From contig NZ_FOIP01000002.1 in the NCBI RefSeq assembly GCF_900105215.1, positions 930,001 to 994,000 of the forward strand: DNA of 64,000 nucleotides, given 5' to 3'. Positions 15,251 through 24,317 of the stretch are shown here, one piece after another (the stretch's first letter is position 1; each line of letters opens with the position of its first letter). A program made the position numbers and the translations under genes. This DNA comes from Lacrimispora sphenoides. Lineage in GTDB: Bacteria > Bacillota > Clostridia > Lachnospirales > Lachnospiraceae. Below the pieces are notes generated by a model. The model did no database searches. It was given only the letters and a program-made list of their open reading frames with translations, and was not told the origin of the DNA.

Positions 15251-16234
15251 ATGGATTTATTATACAGACCAAGAAGATTAAGAACATCAGATACCTTAAG
15301 GAAAATGGTACGGGAAACCAGAGTTTCAAAGGAATCTCTTATTTATCCGCTGTTTGTGGTGGATGGAAAAGAAATTGTGGAAGAAATCCCTTCCATGGAA
15401 GGCCAATACCGCTACAGCGTGGACCGGCTCCCGCAAATTATGGACCGGCTCGTAAATGCCGGTGTGGAAAAAGTCCTGTTGTTTGGAATTCCGGCTCATA
15501 AAGACACTTGCGGCAGCCAGGCCTACGATGAGGAGGGCGTTGTACAACGGGCCATCCGCTTTATCAGAGAGCATTATCCTATGGTATACATTGTTACGGA
15601 TGTGTGCATGTGTGAATATACATCCCATGGTCACTGTGGAATCCTTGACGGAGAATCGGTTGATAATGACAAGACCCTGAAATATTTGAACATGATAGCC
15701 CTATCCCATGTAAAAGCAGGAGCTCATATGGTGGCCCCTTCCGACATGATGGATGGCAGGATCGGTTCCATGAGACAGGCCCTTGATGAGGCAGGATTTG
15801 TGAATGTGCCGATCATGGCTTATTCTGCCAAATATTCCTCCGCATTTTACGGGCCATTTCGGGAGGCTGCCGGATCTGCGCCGGCTTTTGGAGACCGGAA
15901 AAGCTATCAGATGGATTATCATAACAGGAAAGAAGCATTAAAGGAAGTGGAGTTAGATGTGGCGGAAGGAGCCGATATCGTGATGGTAAAGCCTGCACTT
16001 TCTTATCTGGATATCATAAGAGAAGTGGCAGACCGTCACGACCTTCCTGTGGCCGCATACAGCGTAAGCGGTGAATATGCCATGATAAAAGCGGCTTCTA
16101 AAGCTGGTTTTATTGAGGAAGAAAAGATTGTTTGTGAGTCAGCAGTGAGTATATACCGCGCAGGGGCGGATATCCTTATTACATATTACGCAATAGAACT
16201 TGCCCGTTTCATGGATGAAGGAAAAATCGGCTGA
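15251..16234 (+). CDS. hemB: Delta-aminolevulinic acid dehydratase (porphobilinogen synthase)
   Basis: HemB condenses two 5-aminolevulinate molecules to porphobilinogen, an early step of tetrapyrrole (heme, siroheme, cobalamin) synthesis in the cytoplasm. The 327-residue protein has the two active-site lysines (Lys194 in YSAKYSSAFYGPFR and Lys247 in MVKPALSYLDI). It also has the three-cysteine zinc site (Cys119, Cys121, Cys129 in DVCMCEYTSHGHC), so it is the zinc-dependent form. ATG 15251 follows GGAGGG by seven bases. The ATG at 15236 contains that site and is rejected. No other heme genes are adjacent. The leader upstream may control it. Confidence 0.95.
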   Translation: MDLLYRPRRLRTSDTLRKMVRETRVSKESLIYPLFVVDGKEIVEEIPSMEGQYRYSVDRLPQIMDRLVNAGVEKVLLFGIPAHKDTCGSQAYDEEGVVQRAIRFIREHYPMVYIVTDVCMCEYTSHGHCGILDGESVDNDKTLKYLNMIALSHVKAGAHMVAPSDMMDGRIGSMRQALDEAGFVNVPIMAYSAKYSSAFYGPFREAAGSAPAFGDRKSYQMDYHNRKEALKEVELDVAEGADIVMVKPALSYLDIIREVADRHDLPVAAYSVSGEYAMIKAASKAGFIEEEKIVCESAVSIYRAGADILITYYAIELARFMDEGKIG

Positions 16235-16255
16235 TAAAGATGGCGGGGGAGGGGA

Positions 16256-17110
16256 TCAAAGGCCCTTCTCCCTCCGTATCCTTTTAATATCGTCTAAAAG
16301 AAGCGCAGTTATCCGAAGGCCTCCCCGTCCGACACCTAAGCTGATATCAGGCTTGTTGCTCCCATGAAAATCAGAGCCGCCTGTGGGAAAGAGGTCGTAT
16401 TTCCGGGCCAGTTTTCTTAATTTGCCGCTTTCATACTGATTATTGGAAGAGTGGTAGACCTCCAGACCCTGAAGCCCCAGATCCTTTAAATAGCAGACCA
16501 GTTCCTCTGTTTTTTTATCTCCCAGGTGATATTGGTATGGATGGGCCAAAACAGGGGAAGCATTACAATCGGTAAGGATTTTCATGGCGTGCTCCGGCGT
16601 GATCTTTTCTTTGCGTGGGCAGTAGGGGCCGCTATAGTTCAGATATTTTTTAAATGCCTGGTCCATATTCTTTACATAGCCTTTTTCAAGAAGAACCCGG
16701 GCAAAATGAGCACGGGTTATGACCGTGTCAGGATTTCCTGCCATTACTTCATCTAATGTGATGGAAATGCCGGCATTTTGGAAACGGCGTATCATTTCCT
16801 CATTCCTTTTTTTTCGAATTTCTTTAAGAGCATCCGTTTCTGAGATAAATACCCGGTCCGTTGGATCGACATAAATCCCCAGGATGTGAATTTCTTCTCC
16901 CTGGTACACGCAGGAGAGTTCAATTCCGGGGATGATTTCAATTGGAAGCCCGGCAGCAGCAGCCTGGGCTTCTGAAAGACCGTCAATGGTGTCATGATCG
17001 GTCAGTGCAATGGCAGCCAGGTCCTTTTCTACGGCCAGGGCCACCACTTCGGAGGGAGTGAATGTGCCATCCGAAGCATTGGAATGAACATGCAAATCGA
17101 TAAATTTCAT
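16256..17110 (-). CDS. PHP domain phosphoesterase (TrpH/YciV-like)
   Basis: The 284-residue protein is a PHP-domain metal phosphoesterase. Its motifs are DLHVHSNASDGTFTPSE at the N-terminus, ALTDHDTIDGL, GIELSC, a central HPYQYH region and GSDFHGSNKPDI near the end, which together give the His/Asp metal ligands. Characterised relatives hydrolyse 3',5'-nucleoside bisphosphates (pAp) or short RNA from the 5' end, so a role in nucleotide recycling is likely. ATG 17110 has GGAGG five bases upstream. The earlier ATG at 17143 adds a hydrophobic stretch without a site and is rejected. The gene converges on hemB with 21 bases between the stops. Confidence 0.88.
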   Translation of the reverse strand: MKFIDLHVHSNASDGTFTPSEVVALAVEKDLAAIALTDHDTIDGLSEAQAAAAGLPIEIIPGIELSCVYQGEEIHILGIYVDPTDRVFISETDALKEIRKKRNEEMIRRFQNAGISITLDEVMAGNPDTVITRAHFARVLLEKGYVKNMDQAFKKYLNYSGPYCPRKEKITPEHAMKILTDCNASPVLAHPYQYHLGDKKTEELVCYLKDLGLQGLEVYHSSNNQYESGKLRKLARKYDLFPTGGSDFHGSNKPDISLGVGRGGLRITALLLDDIKRIRREKGL

Positions 17111-17291
17111 AAAAACCTCCAAAATGAAATAGATTGGTAACACTATAGTAACATGTTTTTTTCATTCTGTAAAATGTTGAAAAAAGACGAAAAATAATTA
17201 AGAAAATTCATAAAATCGTAATAGCATTTCCCACAAAGTATGGTATACTACTCAATGTAAAGCTACAAAATCATGTAAAAAGGTGAAGTTA

Positions 17292-19010
17292 ATGAATCAA
17301 ATAGATAACAGACAAAGAGGTGGGGGAAGAACCAATTCTTCCCGGAATGGAAGCAGTAAAAATGCATCGGAAACAGGCCGCAGGACAGGACAGGCTTACA
17401 GAACGGGCAGCTCCTATCAGCAAAGGCGGGGAAAGAAAAGAAAAAGAGGCCCTCAGTATAACATTACAAAGATTCTTCTGGCGATCATTCTGGCTGTTGC
17501 TGCTTTTATCTGCATTATGGCGGCTGTTAAGCTTATTGGAGGCCGTAGGGCAAAGGAGACGGAGGTCAATACCACAACCGTTTCAGAGCCGGAATTACGG
17601 AAAGAAGTTAAAGTCGATGGAATCTCCATCGCCGGCATGTCCAGGGACGAGGCCCGGGATGCCATTGAAAAGAATTATCAGTGGGGAATGAAGGTCACCT
17701 ATCATGACGATCAGTACGAAATTGAGAATCTGCTGGACAAAAAGCTGGATTCCCTGCTTGAAGAAATATATTCAGGTGAACCAAAGGAAAGTTATACCCT
17801 TGAATTTGACGGACTGGATGAAGACGTTCAGGCTGAGGTAAAAGCCATCGCAGGAAAATGGGATGTTGCGGCCAAGAACGGTTCTATTTCAGGATTTGAT
17901 AAAAGTGCCGGGAAATTTGTCTATTCCGGAGAGAAAAACGGAGTTGTGATTAATCAGGATAAGCTGGCATTGGATATTTTGACCCAGCTCAAGGATAAGA
18001 ATTTCCAGGCGGTTATCGCGGCGGAAGGCAAGGAAGTTGCCCCTAAGATAACGGAAGCCCAGGCAAAGGAAATGTATAAGGTCATAGGTACTTATACTAC
18101 AACTACTACGGCTAACAGTGCAAGGAATAAGAATATCGAACTGGCTTCTGAGGCCCTGAACGGGGTAATTCTGCAGCCGGGAGAAGAATTCTCCTTTAAT
18201 AAAGCCACAGGGGAGCGTTCCACTGCAAAGGGATATCGTCCGGCAGGCGCTTATTTGAACGGAGAATTAGTTGAGGAGCCCGGAGGAGGCGTATGCCAGG
18301 TGTCTTCTACCTTATATAATGCGGTAGTATTCGCAGGGATTTCTACTACGGAGCGCCACGCCCACAGCTACGAGCCTTCCTATGTAACACCGGGAGAGGA
18401 TGCTATGGTCAGCTACGGCGGACCTGATATGAAATTTGTCAATAATTCTACCACTGCAATAGCCATCAGAACCAGCTTTGCCGACCGGAAGCTTAAGATC
18501 TCTATTGTGGGAATTCCGATTCTGGAGGAGGGTGTCACATTATCCATGACATCGAAGAAAACAGCAGAATTAGATGCTCCGGCGCCGGTTTACGAGGAAG
18601 ACCAGACACTTCAGCCTACGGAGGAAAAGATCGTTAAGGCTGAGACCAAGGGAAGCCGCTGGGTGACCAATCTGGTTACCAAAAAGAATGGCGTTGTGGT
18701 TAGCGATGAGTTTTTCCATAACAGTACGTACCGCGGAAAGTCGGCTACCATCAAGCGGAATAAATCCGGAGTTGTCATTCCGACCACTGATCCGGCGACT
18801 TCTGCCCCTGAAACCACTGGAGTAAGTCCCCAGGGACCGGGAGAGACCACCGCACCTCACGATAATGAGACGGCTGGAAATTCCGGAGGACCTCAGGGCC
18901 CCGGTACCACGGAAACTCAGCCTACCCAGCCCCAGGGACCGTCTTCTACCACAGAAGCGGCAGGCGATAACGGAGGCCAGAATGTCATTCCTCCCAACCC
19001 TTTTAACTAA
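17292..19010 (+). CDS. VanW family envelope protein
   Basis: The 572-residue protein has a basic, disordered N-terminus (about 1-60), one membrane helix (ILLAIILAVAAFICIMAAV), an extracellular region with a peptidoglycan-binding-like module (about 95-270) and a VanW domain (about 275-440: NGVILQPGEEFSFNKATGERS, GGGVCQVSSTLYNAV). A Thr/Pro/Gln-rich tail, probably a wall-spanning segment, ends it. VanW proteins occur next to vancomycin resistance genes in some bacteria, but here no van genes are present and the role is unknown. ATG 17292 follows AAGGTG; the GTG at 17283 is part of that site. A terminator follows. Confidence 0.88.
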   Translation: MNQIDNRQRGGGRTNSSRNGSSKNASETGRRTGQAYRTGSSYQQRRGKKRKRGPQYNITKILLAIILAVAAFICIMAAVKLIGGRRAKETEVNTTTVSEPELRKEVKVDGISIAGMSRDEARDAIEKNYQWGMKVTYHDDQYEIENLLDKKLDSLLEEIYSGEPKESYTLEFDGLDEDVQAEVKAIAGKWDVAAKNGSISGFDKSAGKFVYSGEKNGVVINQDKLALDILTQLKDKNFQAVIAAEGKEVAPKITEAQAKEMYKVIGTYTTTTTANSARNKNIELASEALNGVILQPGEEFSFNKATGERSTAKGYRPAGAYLNGELVEEPGGGVCQVSSTLYNAVVFAGISTTERHAHSYEPSYVTPGEDAMVSYGGPDMKFVNNSTTAIAIRTSFADRKLKISIVGIPILEEGVTLSMTSKKTAELDAPAPVYEEDQTLQPTEEKIVKAETKGSRWVTNLVTKKNGVVVSDEFFHNSTYRGKSATIKRNKSGVVIPTTDPATSAPETTGVSPQGPGETTAPHDNETAGNSGGPQGPGTTETQPTQPQGPSSTTEAAGDNGGQNVIPPNPFN

Positions 19011-19011
19011 A

Positions 19012-19070
19012 AACAAAATAAAAACACGATAAAAACAAAATAAAAACAAAATAAAAACAAAACAAAAAAA
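19012..19070 (+). repeat. A-rich short tandem repeat
   Basis: Repeated copies of an ATAAAAACAAA-type 11-base unit, with small changes, fill the space between the vanW-like stop and its terminator. This looks like slippage-generated DNA. Confidence 0.7.
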
Positions 19071-19074
19071 GACA

Positions 19075-19108
19075 GGACTGGACAGAATACTCGTTCCAGT
19101 CCCTTTTT
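19075..19108 (+). terminator. Terminator of the VanW gene
   Basis: GGACTGGA (19075-19082) pairs with TCCAGTCC (19095-19102) over a 12-base loop and is followed by CTTTTT. Confidence 0.85.
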
Positions 19109-19153
19109 ATCGGATTGTTTCGAAAATAATACTTAATTTTCCTGTTTTAATAT

Positions 19154-19181
19154 TTGCTTTTTGTTGAATAATTGTTATAAT
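19154..19181 (+). promoter_or_regulatory. Promoter of the pyruvate:ferredoxin oxidoreductase gene
   Basis: TTGCTT (19154-19159) and TATAAT (19176-19181) are 16 bases apart, about 70 bases before the start codon. Confidence 0.6.
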
Positions 19182-19251
19182 AATGTCAGGTCACTTTCCC
19201 TATACGGGAACCAATTTATACATTATTCACATTTGCAGGAGGAAATCAAGA

Positions 19252-22200
19252 ATGGCAAGAAAAATGAAAACCATGGATGGTAACCATGCAGCAGCTCATG
19301 CGTCATACGCATTTACTGATGTAGCGGCTATCTATCCAATTACCCCATCTTCACCTATGGCTGAAGCAACAGATGAATGGGCGACAGACGGAAGAACCAA
19401 TATCTTCGGTCAGAAAGTACAGATTACAGAGATGCAGTCTGAGGCAGGTGCAGCAGGTGCAGTACACGGTTCCTTAGCAGCAGGTGCGCTGACCACCACC
19501 TATACAGCTTCTCAGGGTCTTTTACTGATGATCCCGAACCTTTATAAAATCGCAGGCGAACAGTTACCAGGTGTAATCAACGTATCCGCACGTGCAGTTG
19601 CAAGCCATGCTTTATCTATCTTTGGTGACCACTCCGACGTATATGCTTGCCGTCAGACAGGCTGTGCTATGTTATGCGAATCCAGCGTACAGGAAGTTAT
19701 GGACTTAACTCCGGTTGCTCATATGGCAGCACTCGAGGGAAAAGTACCATTTATCAACTTCTTCGACGGTTTCCGCACATCCCACGAGATCCAGAAGATC
19801 GAAACCTGGGATTATGAGGACTTAGAAGAGATGGTAAGTATGGACGCGATTGACGAATTCCGTCGCCGTGCATTAAATCCAAACCATCCGGAATTAAGAG
19901 GTTCCGCTCAGAATCCTGATATTTTCTTCCAGGCAAGAGAAGCCTGCAACCCTTATTATGATGCTCTGCCTGCAATTGTTCAGAAATACATGGATAAGGT
20001 TAACGCAAAGATCGGAACTGATTATAAATTATTCAATTACTACGGCGCACCGGATGCGGAGCATGTAATCATTTCCATGGGTTCCGTAAACGATACCATT
20101 GAGGAAACTCTTGACTATCTTCTGGCTTCCGGAAACAAGGTAGGTGTAATCAAGGTTCGCTTATACCGTCCTTTCTCTGCACAGGCTTTCATTGATGCAA
20201 TCCCGGATACCGTTAAGACCATTTCTGTATTAGACAGAACAAAAGAGCCAGGTTCCTTAGGCGAGCCGTTATACCTTGATGTTGTTGCAGCTCTTAAGGG
20301 AACTAAGTTTGATCAGGTGAAGATCTTAACCGGTCGTTATGGTTTAGGTTCCAAGGACACAACACCAACTCAGATCGTTGCTGTTTATGATAACAAGGAG
20401 AAGAGTCCGTTTACGATCGGTATTGTAGATGATGTGACCCATCTATCTCTTGAGACAGGCACACCAATCGTTACCACTCCGGAAGGAACTTCAAACTGTA
20501 AGTTCTGGGGTCTTGGCGCAGATGGTACCGTAGGTGCCAACAAAAACTCCATCAAGATCATCGGTGACAACACAGACATGTACGCTCAGGCTTACTTTGA
20601 TTATGACTCCAAGAAGTCCGGCGGTGTTACCATGTCTCACTTACGTTTTGGACACAAGCCGATCAAGTCCACTTACCTGATCCGTCAGGCTAACTTTGTG
20701 GCTTGTCACAATCCTGCTTATATCCGTAAGTACAACATGGTTCAGGAACTGGTTGACGGCGGTGTCTTCTTATTAAACTGCCCATGGGATGCAGCTGGTC
20801 TTGAGAAGCATCTTCCAGGACAGGTGAAGAAGTACATTGCTGACCACAATATCAGATTCTACACCATCGACGGTGTAAAGATCGGTATTGAGACCGGTAT
20901 GGGCCAGACACGTATCAACACCATCCTTCAGTCCGCATTCTTCGAGCTGACCGGAATCATTCCTTCCGAGAAGGCGAACGAACTGATGAAGGCTGCTGCA
21001 AAGGCAACCTACGGACGTAAGGGTGAAGAAATCGTTATGAAGAACTGGGCAGCCATCGATGCAGGTGCAAAGGGCGTTATTAAGGTAGACGTTCCTGAAA
21101 GCTGGAAAAACTGCGAAGATGAAGGTCTTGATTATAAGTTTATTACGGAAGGCAGAAAGGATGCCGTTGATTTCGTTAATAACATTCAGTCTAAGGTAAA
21201 TGCACAGGAAGGAAATTCCCTGCCTGTATCCGCATTCAGCGATTATGTCAATGGTTCCACACCATCCGGCTCTTCCGCATACGAGAAGCGCGGTATTGCA
21301 GTTACTATTCCTGGCTGGGTTCCAGAAAACTGTATCCAGTGTAACTTCTGTTCCTATGTATGTCCTCACGCTGTTATCCGTTCCGTAGCTCTGACTGAGG
21401 AAGAAGCAGCAAGAAAGCCAGAGGAGATGAAGACTCTTCCGATGACAGGCATGCCAGGATACCAGTTCGCTGTGACTGTATCCGCATTTGACTGTACAGG
21501 CTGTGGTTCCTGTGCAAACGTATGTCCTGGAAAGAAGGGCGAGAAGGCTCTTGTTATGGTCAACATGGAAGAAAACTGCGAAGAGAAGCAGAAAGTATAT
21601 GATTTCGGCCAGACACTTCCGATCAAGCAGGAAGTTATCGACAAGTTTAAAGAGAATACCGTTAAGGGCAGCCAGTTCAAGAAACCTCTTCTTGAGTTCT
21701 CAGGAGCATGTGCAGGCTGTGGCGAGACACCTTATGCAAAACTGATCACCCAGTTATTCGGCGACAGAATGTATATTGCAAACGCAACCGGATGTACTTC
21801 TATCTGGGGCAACTCCTCACCATCCACACCGTATACCGTAAATGCAAAGGGACAGGGTCCTGCATGGGCAAACTCCTTATTCGAAGATAATGCAGAGTTC
21901 GGTTATGGTATGATGCTGGCTCAGAGCGCTATCAGAGGCGGCTTAAAGGCCAAAGTTGAAGAGGTTATGAATTCCGAGAAGGCTTCCGATGAAATTAAGG
22001 CAGCTTGTAAGGAATACCTGGATACATTTGAGGCAGGCGCAACCAATGGTTCTGCAACCGATAAGTTAGTTGCAGCATTAGACGGCATTGAGTGTGATAC
22101 ATGCAAGACTATCATTAAGGATAAGGATTTCCTTGCTAAGAAATCTCAGTGGATATTCGGTGGCGACGGCTGGGCTTATGATATCGGCTTCGGCGGTGTT

Positions 22201-22791
22201 GACCACGTACTTGCAAGCGGCAGGGATATTAACGTTATGGTATTTGATACAGAGATCTATTCCAATACCGGCGGACAGTCCTCTAAGGCTACCAAGACAG
22301 GTGCTGTTGCACAGTTCGCAGCAGGCGGTAAGGAAACAAGAAAGAAAGATCTTGCAAGTATCGCTATGAGCTATGGTTATGTATACGTTGCACAGATCGC
22401 CATGGGCGCTGATTATGCACAGACTGTTAAGGCAATCGCTGAGGCAGAGGCATATCCAGGACCATCTCTGATCATCGCTTATGCTCCATGTATCAGCCAT
22501 GGTATCAAGAAGGGCATGTCCAAGGCTCAGACAGAAGAGAAGCTGGCTGTTGAGTGCGGTTACTGGAACAACTTCCGCTACAATCCAGCTGCTGAGAAGA
22601 AGTTCACCTTAGACAGCAAGGCTCCTGCATTAGAAGGATATCAGGAATTCTTAAAGGGCGAGGTTCGTTATGCTTCCCTGGCTATGAAGAATCCTGAGAG
22701 AGCAGCTGAATTATTTGCAAAGAATGAGGCAGATGCGAAAGAGCGGTATGAATACCTGCGGAAGCTGGTTACTTTATACGGCAATGATTAA
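19252..22791 (+). CDS. nifJ: Pyruvate:ferredoxin (flavodoxin) oxidoreductase
   Basis: This homodimeric cytoplasmic enzyme oxidises pyruvate with CoA to acetyl-CoA, CO2 and reduced ferredoxin, the central step of clostridial fermentation. The 1179 residues match the usual full length and domain order. YPITPSSPMAE lies near the N-terminus. Two [4Fe-4S] sites follow (first Cys694, CIQCNFCSYVCP; second Cys748, CTGCGSCANVCP), then a proximal cluster CAGCGE (Cys820) and the thiamine pyrophosphate region GGDGWAYDIGFGG (Gly971-Gly973) with SNTGGQSSK. ATG 19252 has AGGAGG nine bases upstream; the longer frame from 19183 has no site. Codon use is strongly biased, as expected for a highly expressed gene. 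Confidence 0.97.
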   Translation: MARKMKTMDGNHAAAHASYAFTDVAAIYPITPSSPMAEATDEWATDGRTNIFGQKVQITEMQSEAGAAGAVHGSLAAGALTTTYTASQGLLLMIPNLYKIAGEQLPGVINVSARAVASHALSIFGDHSDVYACRQTGCAMLCESSVQEVMDLTPVAHMAALEGKVPFINFFDGFRTSHEIQKIETWDYEDLEEMVSMDAIDEFRRRALNPNHPELRGSAQNPDIFFQAREACNPYYDALPAIVQKYMDKVNAKIGTDYKLFNYYGAPDAEHVIISMGSVNDTIEETLDYLLASGNKVGVIKVRLYRPFSAQAFIDAIPDTVKTISVLDRTKEPGSLGEPLYLDVVAALKGTKFDQVKILTGRYGLGSKDTTPTQIVAVYDNKEKSPFTIGIVDDVTHLSLETGTPIVTTPEGTSNCKFWGLGADGTVGANKNSIKIIGDNTDMYAQAYFDYDSKKSGGVTMSHLRFGHKPIKSTYLIRQANFVACHNPAYIRKYNMVQELVDGGVFLLNCPWDAAGLEKHLPGQVKKYIADHNIRFYTIDGVKIGIETGMGQTRINTILQSAFFELTGIIPSEKANELMKAAAKATYGRKGEEIVMKNWAAIDAGAKGVIKVDVPESWKNCEDEGLDYKFITEGRKDAVDFVNNIQSKVNAQEGNSLPVSAFSDYVNGSTPSGSSAYEKRGIAVTIPGWVPENCIQCNFCSYVCPHAVIRSVALTEEEAARKPEEMKTLPMTGMPGYQFAVTVSAFDCTGCGSCANVCPGKKGEKALVMVNMEENCEEKQKVYDFGQTLPIKQEVIDKFKENTVKGSQFKKPLLEFSGACAGCGETPYAKLITQLFGDRMYIANATGCTSIWGNSSPSTPYTVNAKGQGPAWANSLFEDNAEFGYGMMLAQSAIRGGLKAKVEEVMNSEKASDEIKAACKEYLDTFEAGATNGSATDKLVAALDGIECDTCKTIIKDKDFLAKKSQWIFGGDGWAYDIGFGGVDHVLASGRDINVMVFDTEIYSNTGGQSSKATKTGAVAQFAAGGKETRKKDLASIAMSYGYVYVAQIAMGADYAQTVKAIAEAEAYPGPSLIIAYAPCISHGIKKGMSKAQTEEKLAVECGYWNNFRYNPAAEKKFTLDSKAPALEGYQEFLKGEVRYASLAMKNPERAAELFAKNEADAKERYEYLRKLVTLYGND

Positions 22792-22812
22792 TTGATCTTT
22801 ATATAATAAGTT

Positions 22813-22847
22813 ACAGGCTCGGATGAAACCATCCGGGCCTGTTTTTA
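22813..22847 (+). terminator. Terminator of the pyruvate:ferredoxin oxidoreductase gene
   Basis: ACAGGC-T-CGGATG pairs with CATCCG-G-GCCTGT (22813-22842), followed by TTTTT. Confidence 0.9.
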
Positions 22848-22959
22848 TAGATGGATTCAAAGATTTTACACAAAAAGGCGGGAGTATTTAAAATAATACA
22901 GGCACTGGGCTTTTATGAGAGAATAAACTTACTATATAGCGATAAAATTGAGGGCTTCT

Positions 22960-23802
22960 ATGGAAAGTTTATTTTATATGCAGAATGATGCGGATATGGA
23001 GCCGAACATGCCGCCAGCTCCGGAAGAAGACGAGTTTCCAGCGGATGAAGAAAACGGGAACAATACAGATGAAACTGGGGAGAAACCATTAGAGGAACCA
23101 CCACAGCCTGTACCCGATTTTCCACTTTCTGAAACAGGCCCTGATGGTACCGGGACCTCTATTATTACGGTATTCCCAAAACCAATCATTCCGTGCTACT
23201 ATTGTGTGACGGATCAAAACGGTCTTGTCCGGTTTTTAAATGCGGTAGCCGGCTATAATCCGTTTCTTATTTATATCAACAATCAGCTGGCTGTGAACGG
23301 ATTGAGTAACGGAGAAATGAGCCAGCATGGCCGGGTTTCTGCAGGAGAGCAGACCATAACCGTAGGCGGCCAGGATGGATATGCATACGTTGTAAAGCAG
23401 ATTACGGTTCCAGTTGACCGTGCGGTTACTGTCGCGATCATCAATACGGATCACGGACTGGATTTGATGGTAATTTTGGATATGTACTGCAATGCCGGAA
23501 TTAACACAGGCTGTTTCCGTGTATGCAACTTATCCATAACAAACCAAGGGGTTCATGTGATCCTAAATGGACAAAGCGTAACGTTCTTTGATGTAAATTA
23601 TATGCAAGTGACCAGCTTCCAGTATGTCTCAACAGGCTTTTATATGGTCTCAGTGTCTAACAGCATCACTCATAACGGAAACCTCCTTTTGACCTCTGAT
23701 ATTTATATACGGGGCAATGCTTCCTATACCTTGTACGTATTTAACTGGAGTAATGTGGAGGATGCCATTCGTATTCTGATTGTCGAAGACCGAAGGCCTT
23801 AG
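22960..23802 (+). CDS. DUF4397 domain protein, possibly spore- or surface-associated
   Basis: The 280-residue protein has an acidic Pro/Glu/Asp-rich N-terminus (about 1-65) with no signal peptide. Two DUF4397-like beta domains follow: VRFLNAVAGYNPFLIYINNQLA, and later FRVCNLSITNQGVHVILNGQSV with VSTGFYMVSVSNS. DUF4397 proteins are usually extracellular beta-sandwich modules. The absence of an export signal suggests deposition on the spore, but that is inference. ATG 22960 follows GAGG by six bases; the TTG at 22948 contains that site. A terminator follows, whose loop contains the next promoter. Confidence 0.8.
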   Translation: MESLFYMQNDADMEPNMPPAPEEDEFPADEENGNNTDETGEKPLEEPPQPVPDFPLSETGPDGTGTSIITVFPKPIIPCYYCVTDQNGLVRFLNAVAGYNPFLIYINNQLAVNGLSNGEMSQHGRVSAGEQTITVGGQDGYAYVVKQITVPVDRAVTVAIINTDHGLDLMVILDMYCNAGINTGCFRVCNLSITNQGVHVILNGQSVTFFDVNYMQVTSFQYVSTGFYMVSVSNSITHNGNLLLTSDIYIRGNASYTLYVFNWSNVEDAIRILIVEDRRP

Positions 23803-23812
23803 AAAAAATTGG

Positions 23813-23843
23813 AAACCTCTGATTGACAGTTCAGAGGTTTTTT
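23813..23843 (+). terminator. Terminator of the DUF4397 gene
   Basis: AAACCTCTGA (23813-23822) pairs perfectly with TCAGAGGTTT (23831-23840), followed by TTT. The loop holds the -35 box of the next promoter. Confidence 0.88.
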
Positions 23844-23851
23844 GCTATACT
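23823..23851 (+). promoter_or_regulatory. Promoter of the GntR-ABC operon
   Basis: A consensus TTGACA (23823-23828) lies 17 bases before TATACT (23846-23851). The -35 box is inside the preceding terminator loop. Confidence 0.82.
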
Positions 23852-23854
23852 AAG

Positions 23855-23875
23855 TGTATTAAGAGTATTAATACA
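23855..23875 (+). promoter_or_regulatory. Probable GntR operator over the transcription start
   Basis: TGTATTAA-GAGTA-TTAATACA is a perfect 8-bp inverted repeat covering the predicted start site, 16 bases before the ATG of the GntR gene. This is the expected position for autorepression. Confidence 0.65.
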
Positions 23876-23891
23876 GACTAGGAGGTGGAAT

Positions 23892-24317
23892 ATGATACTG
23901 CTTGATTACAAAGACCGCAGGCCAATATACGAGCAGGTTGTAGAAAAGCTAAAGGATCTTATGATTTGCGGCGTGTTGGAACAGGATGCGCAGCTGCCGT
24001 CTGTCCGCGCTTTGGCAACAGATTTATCCATTAATCCCAATACAATTCAGAGAGCTTATGCGGAGCTGGAACGAAGAGGATTCATCTATTCCGTGAAAGG
24101 AAGAGGCAGCTTTGTGGCAGATTCCAGTTCCATTCGTGCGCTTAAGAACAGTGAACTGAAAAAGGAGCTTCTTAACTGGATCCAGGAAGCAAAACGGGCA
24201 GGTCTGACAGAGGATAAAGCTCATACATGGATTGCAGAGGAATGGGTAAGACAGGAATATTTGACCGGGGAGGAGAGAGAGGATGATAAAAGCAGAGAAT
24301 CTGACAAAAAAATTTGA
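23892..24317 (+). CDS. GntR family regulator, YtrA subfamily
   Basis: The 141-residue protein has a GntR winged helix (RPIYEQVVEKLKDLMICGVL, QLPSVRALATDLSINPNTIQRAYAELERRGFIYSVKGRGSFVA) and only a short C-terminal helical part. That defines the YtrA type, which normally represses a linked ABC transporter. ATG 23892 follows GGAGGT. The gene overlaps the ABC ATPase start by 35 bases, so the products are coupled. The dyad at 23855 is the likely binding site. The inducing signal is unknown; cell-wall-active antibiotics are typical for this subfamily. Confidence 0.9.
   Translation: MILLDYKDRRPIYEQVVEKLKDLMICGVLEQDAQLPSVRALATDLSINPNTIQRAYAELERRGFIYSVKGRGSFVADSSSIRALKNSELKKELLNWIQEAKRAGLTEDKAHTWIAEEWVRQEYLTGEEREDDKSRESDKKI

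Noticed and set aside
20773..21369. 198-codon minus-strand frame within the PFOR gene
   Set aside because: Shadow of a strongly codon-biased gene; no independent start signal.
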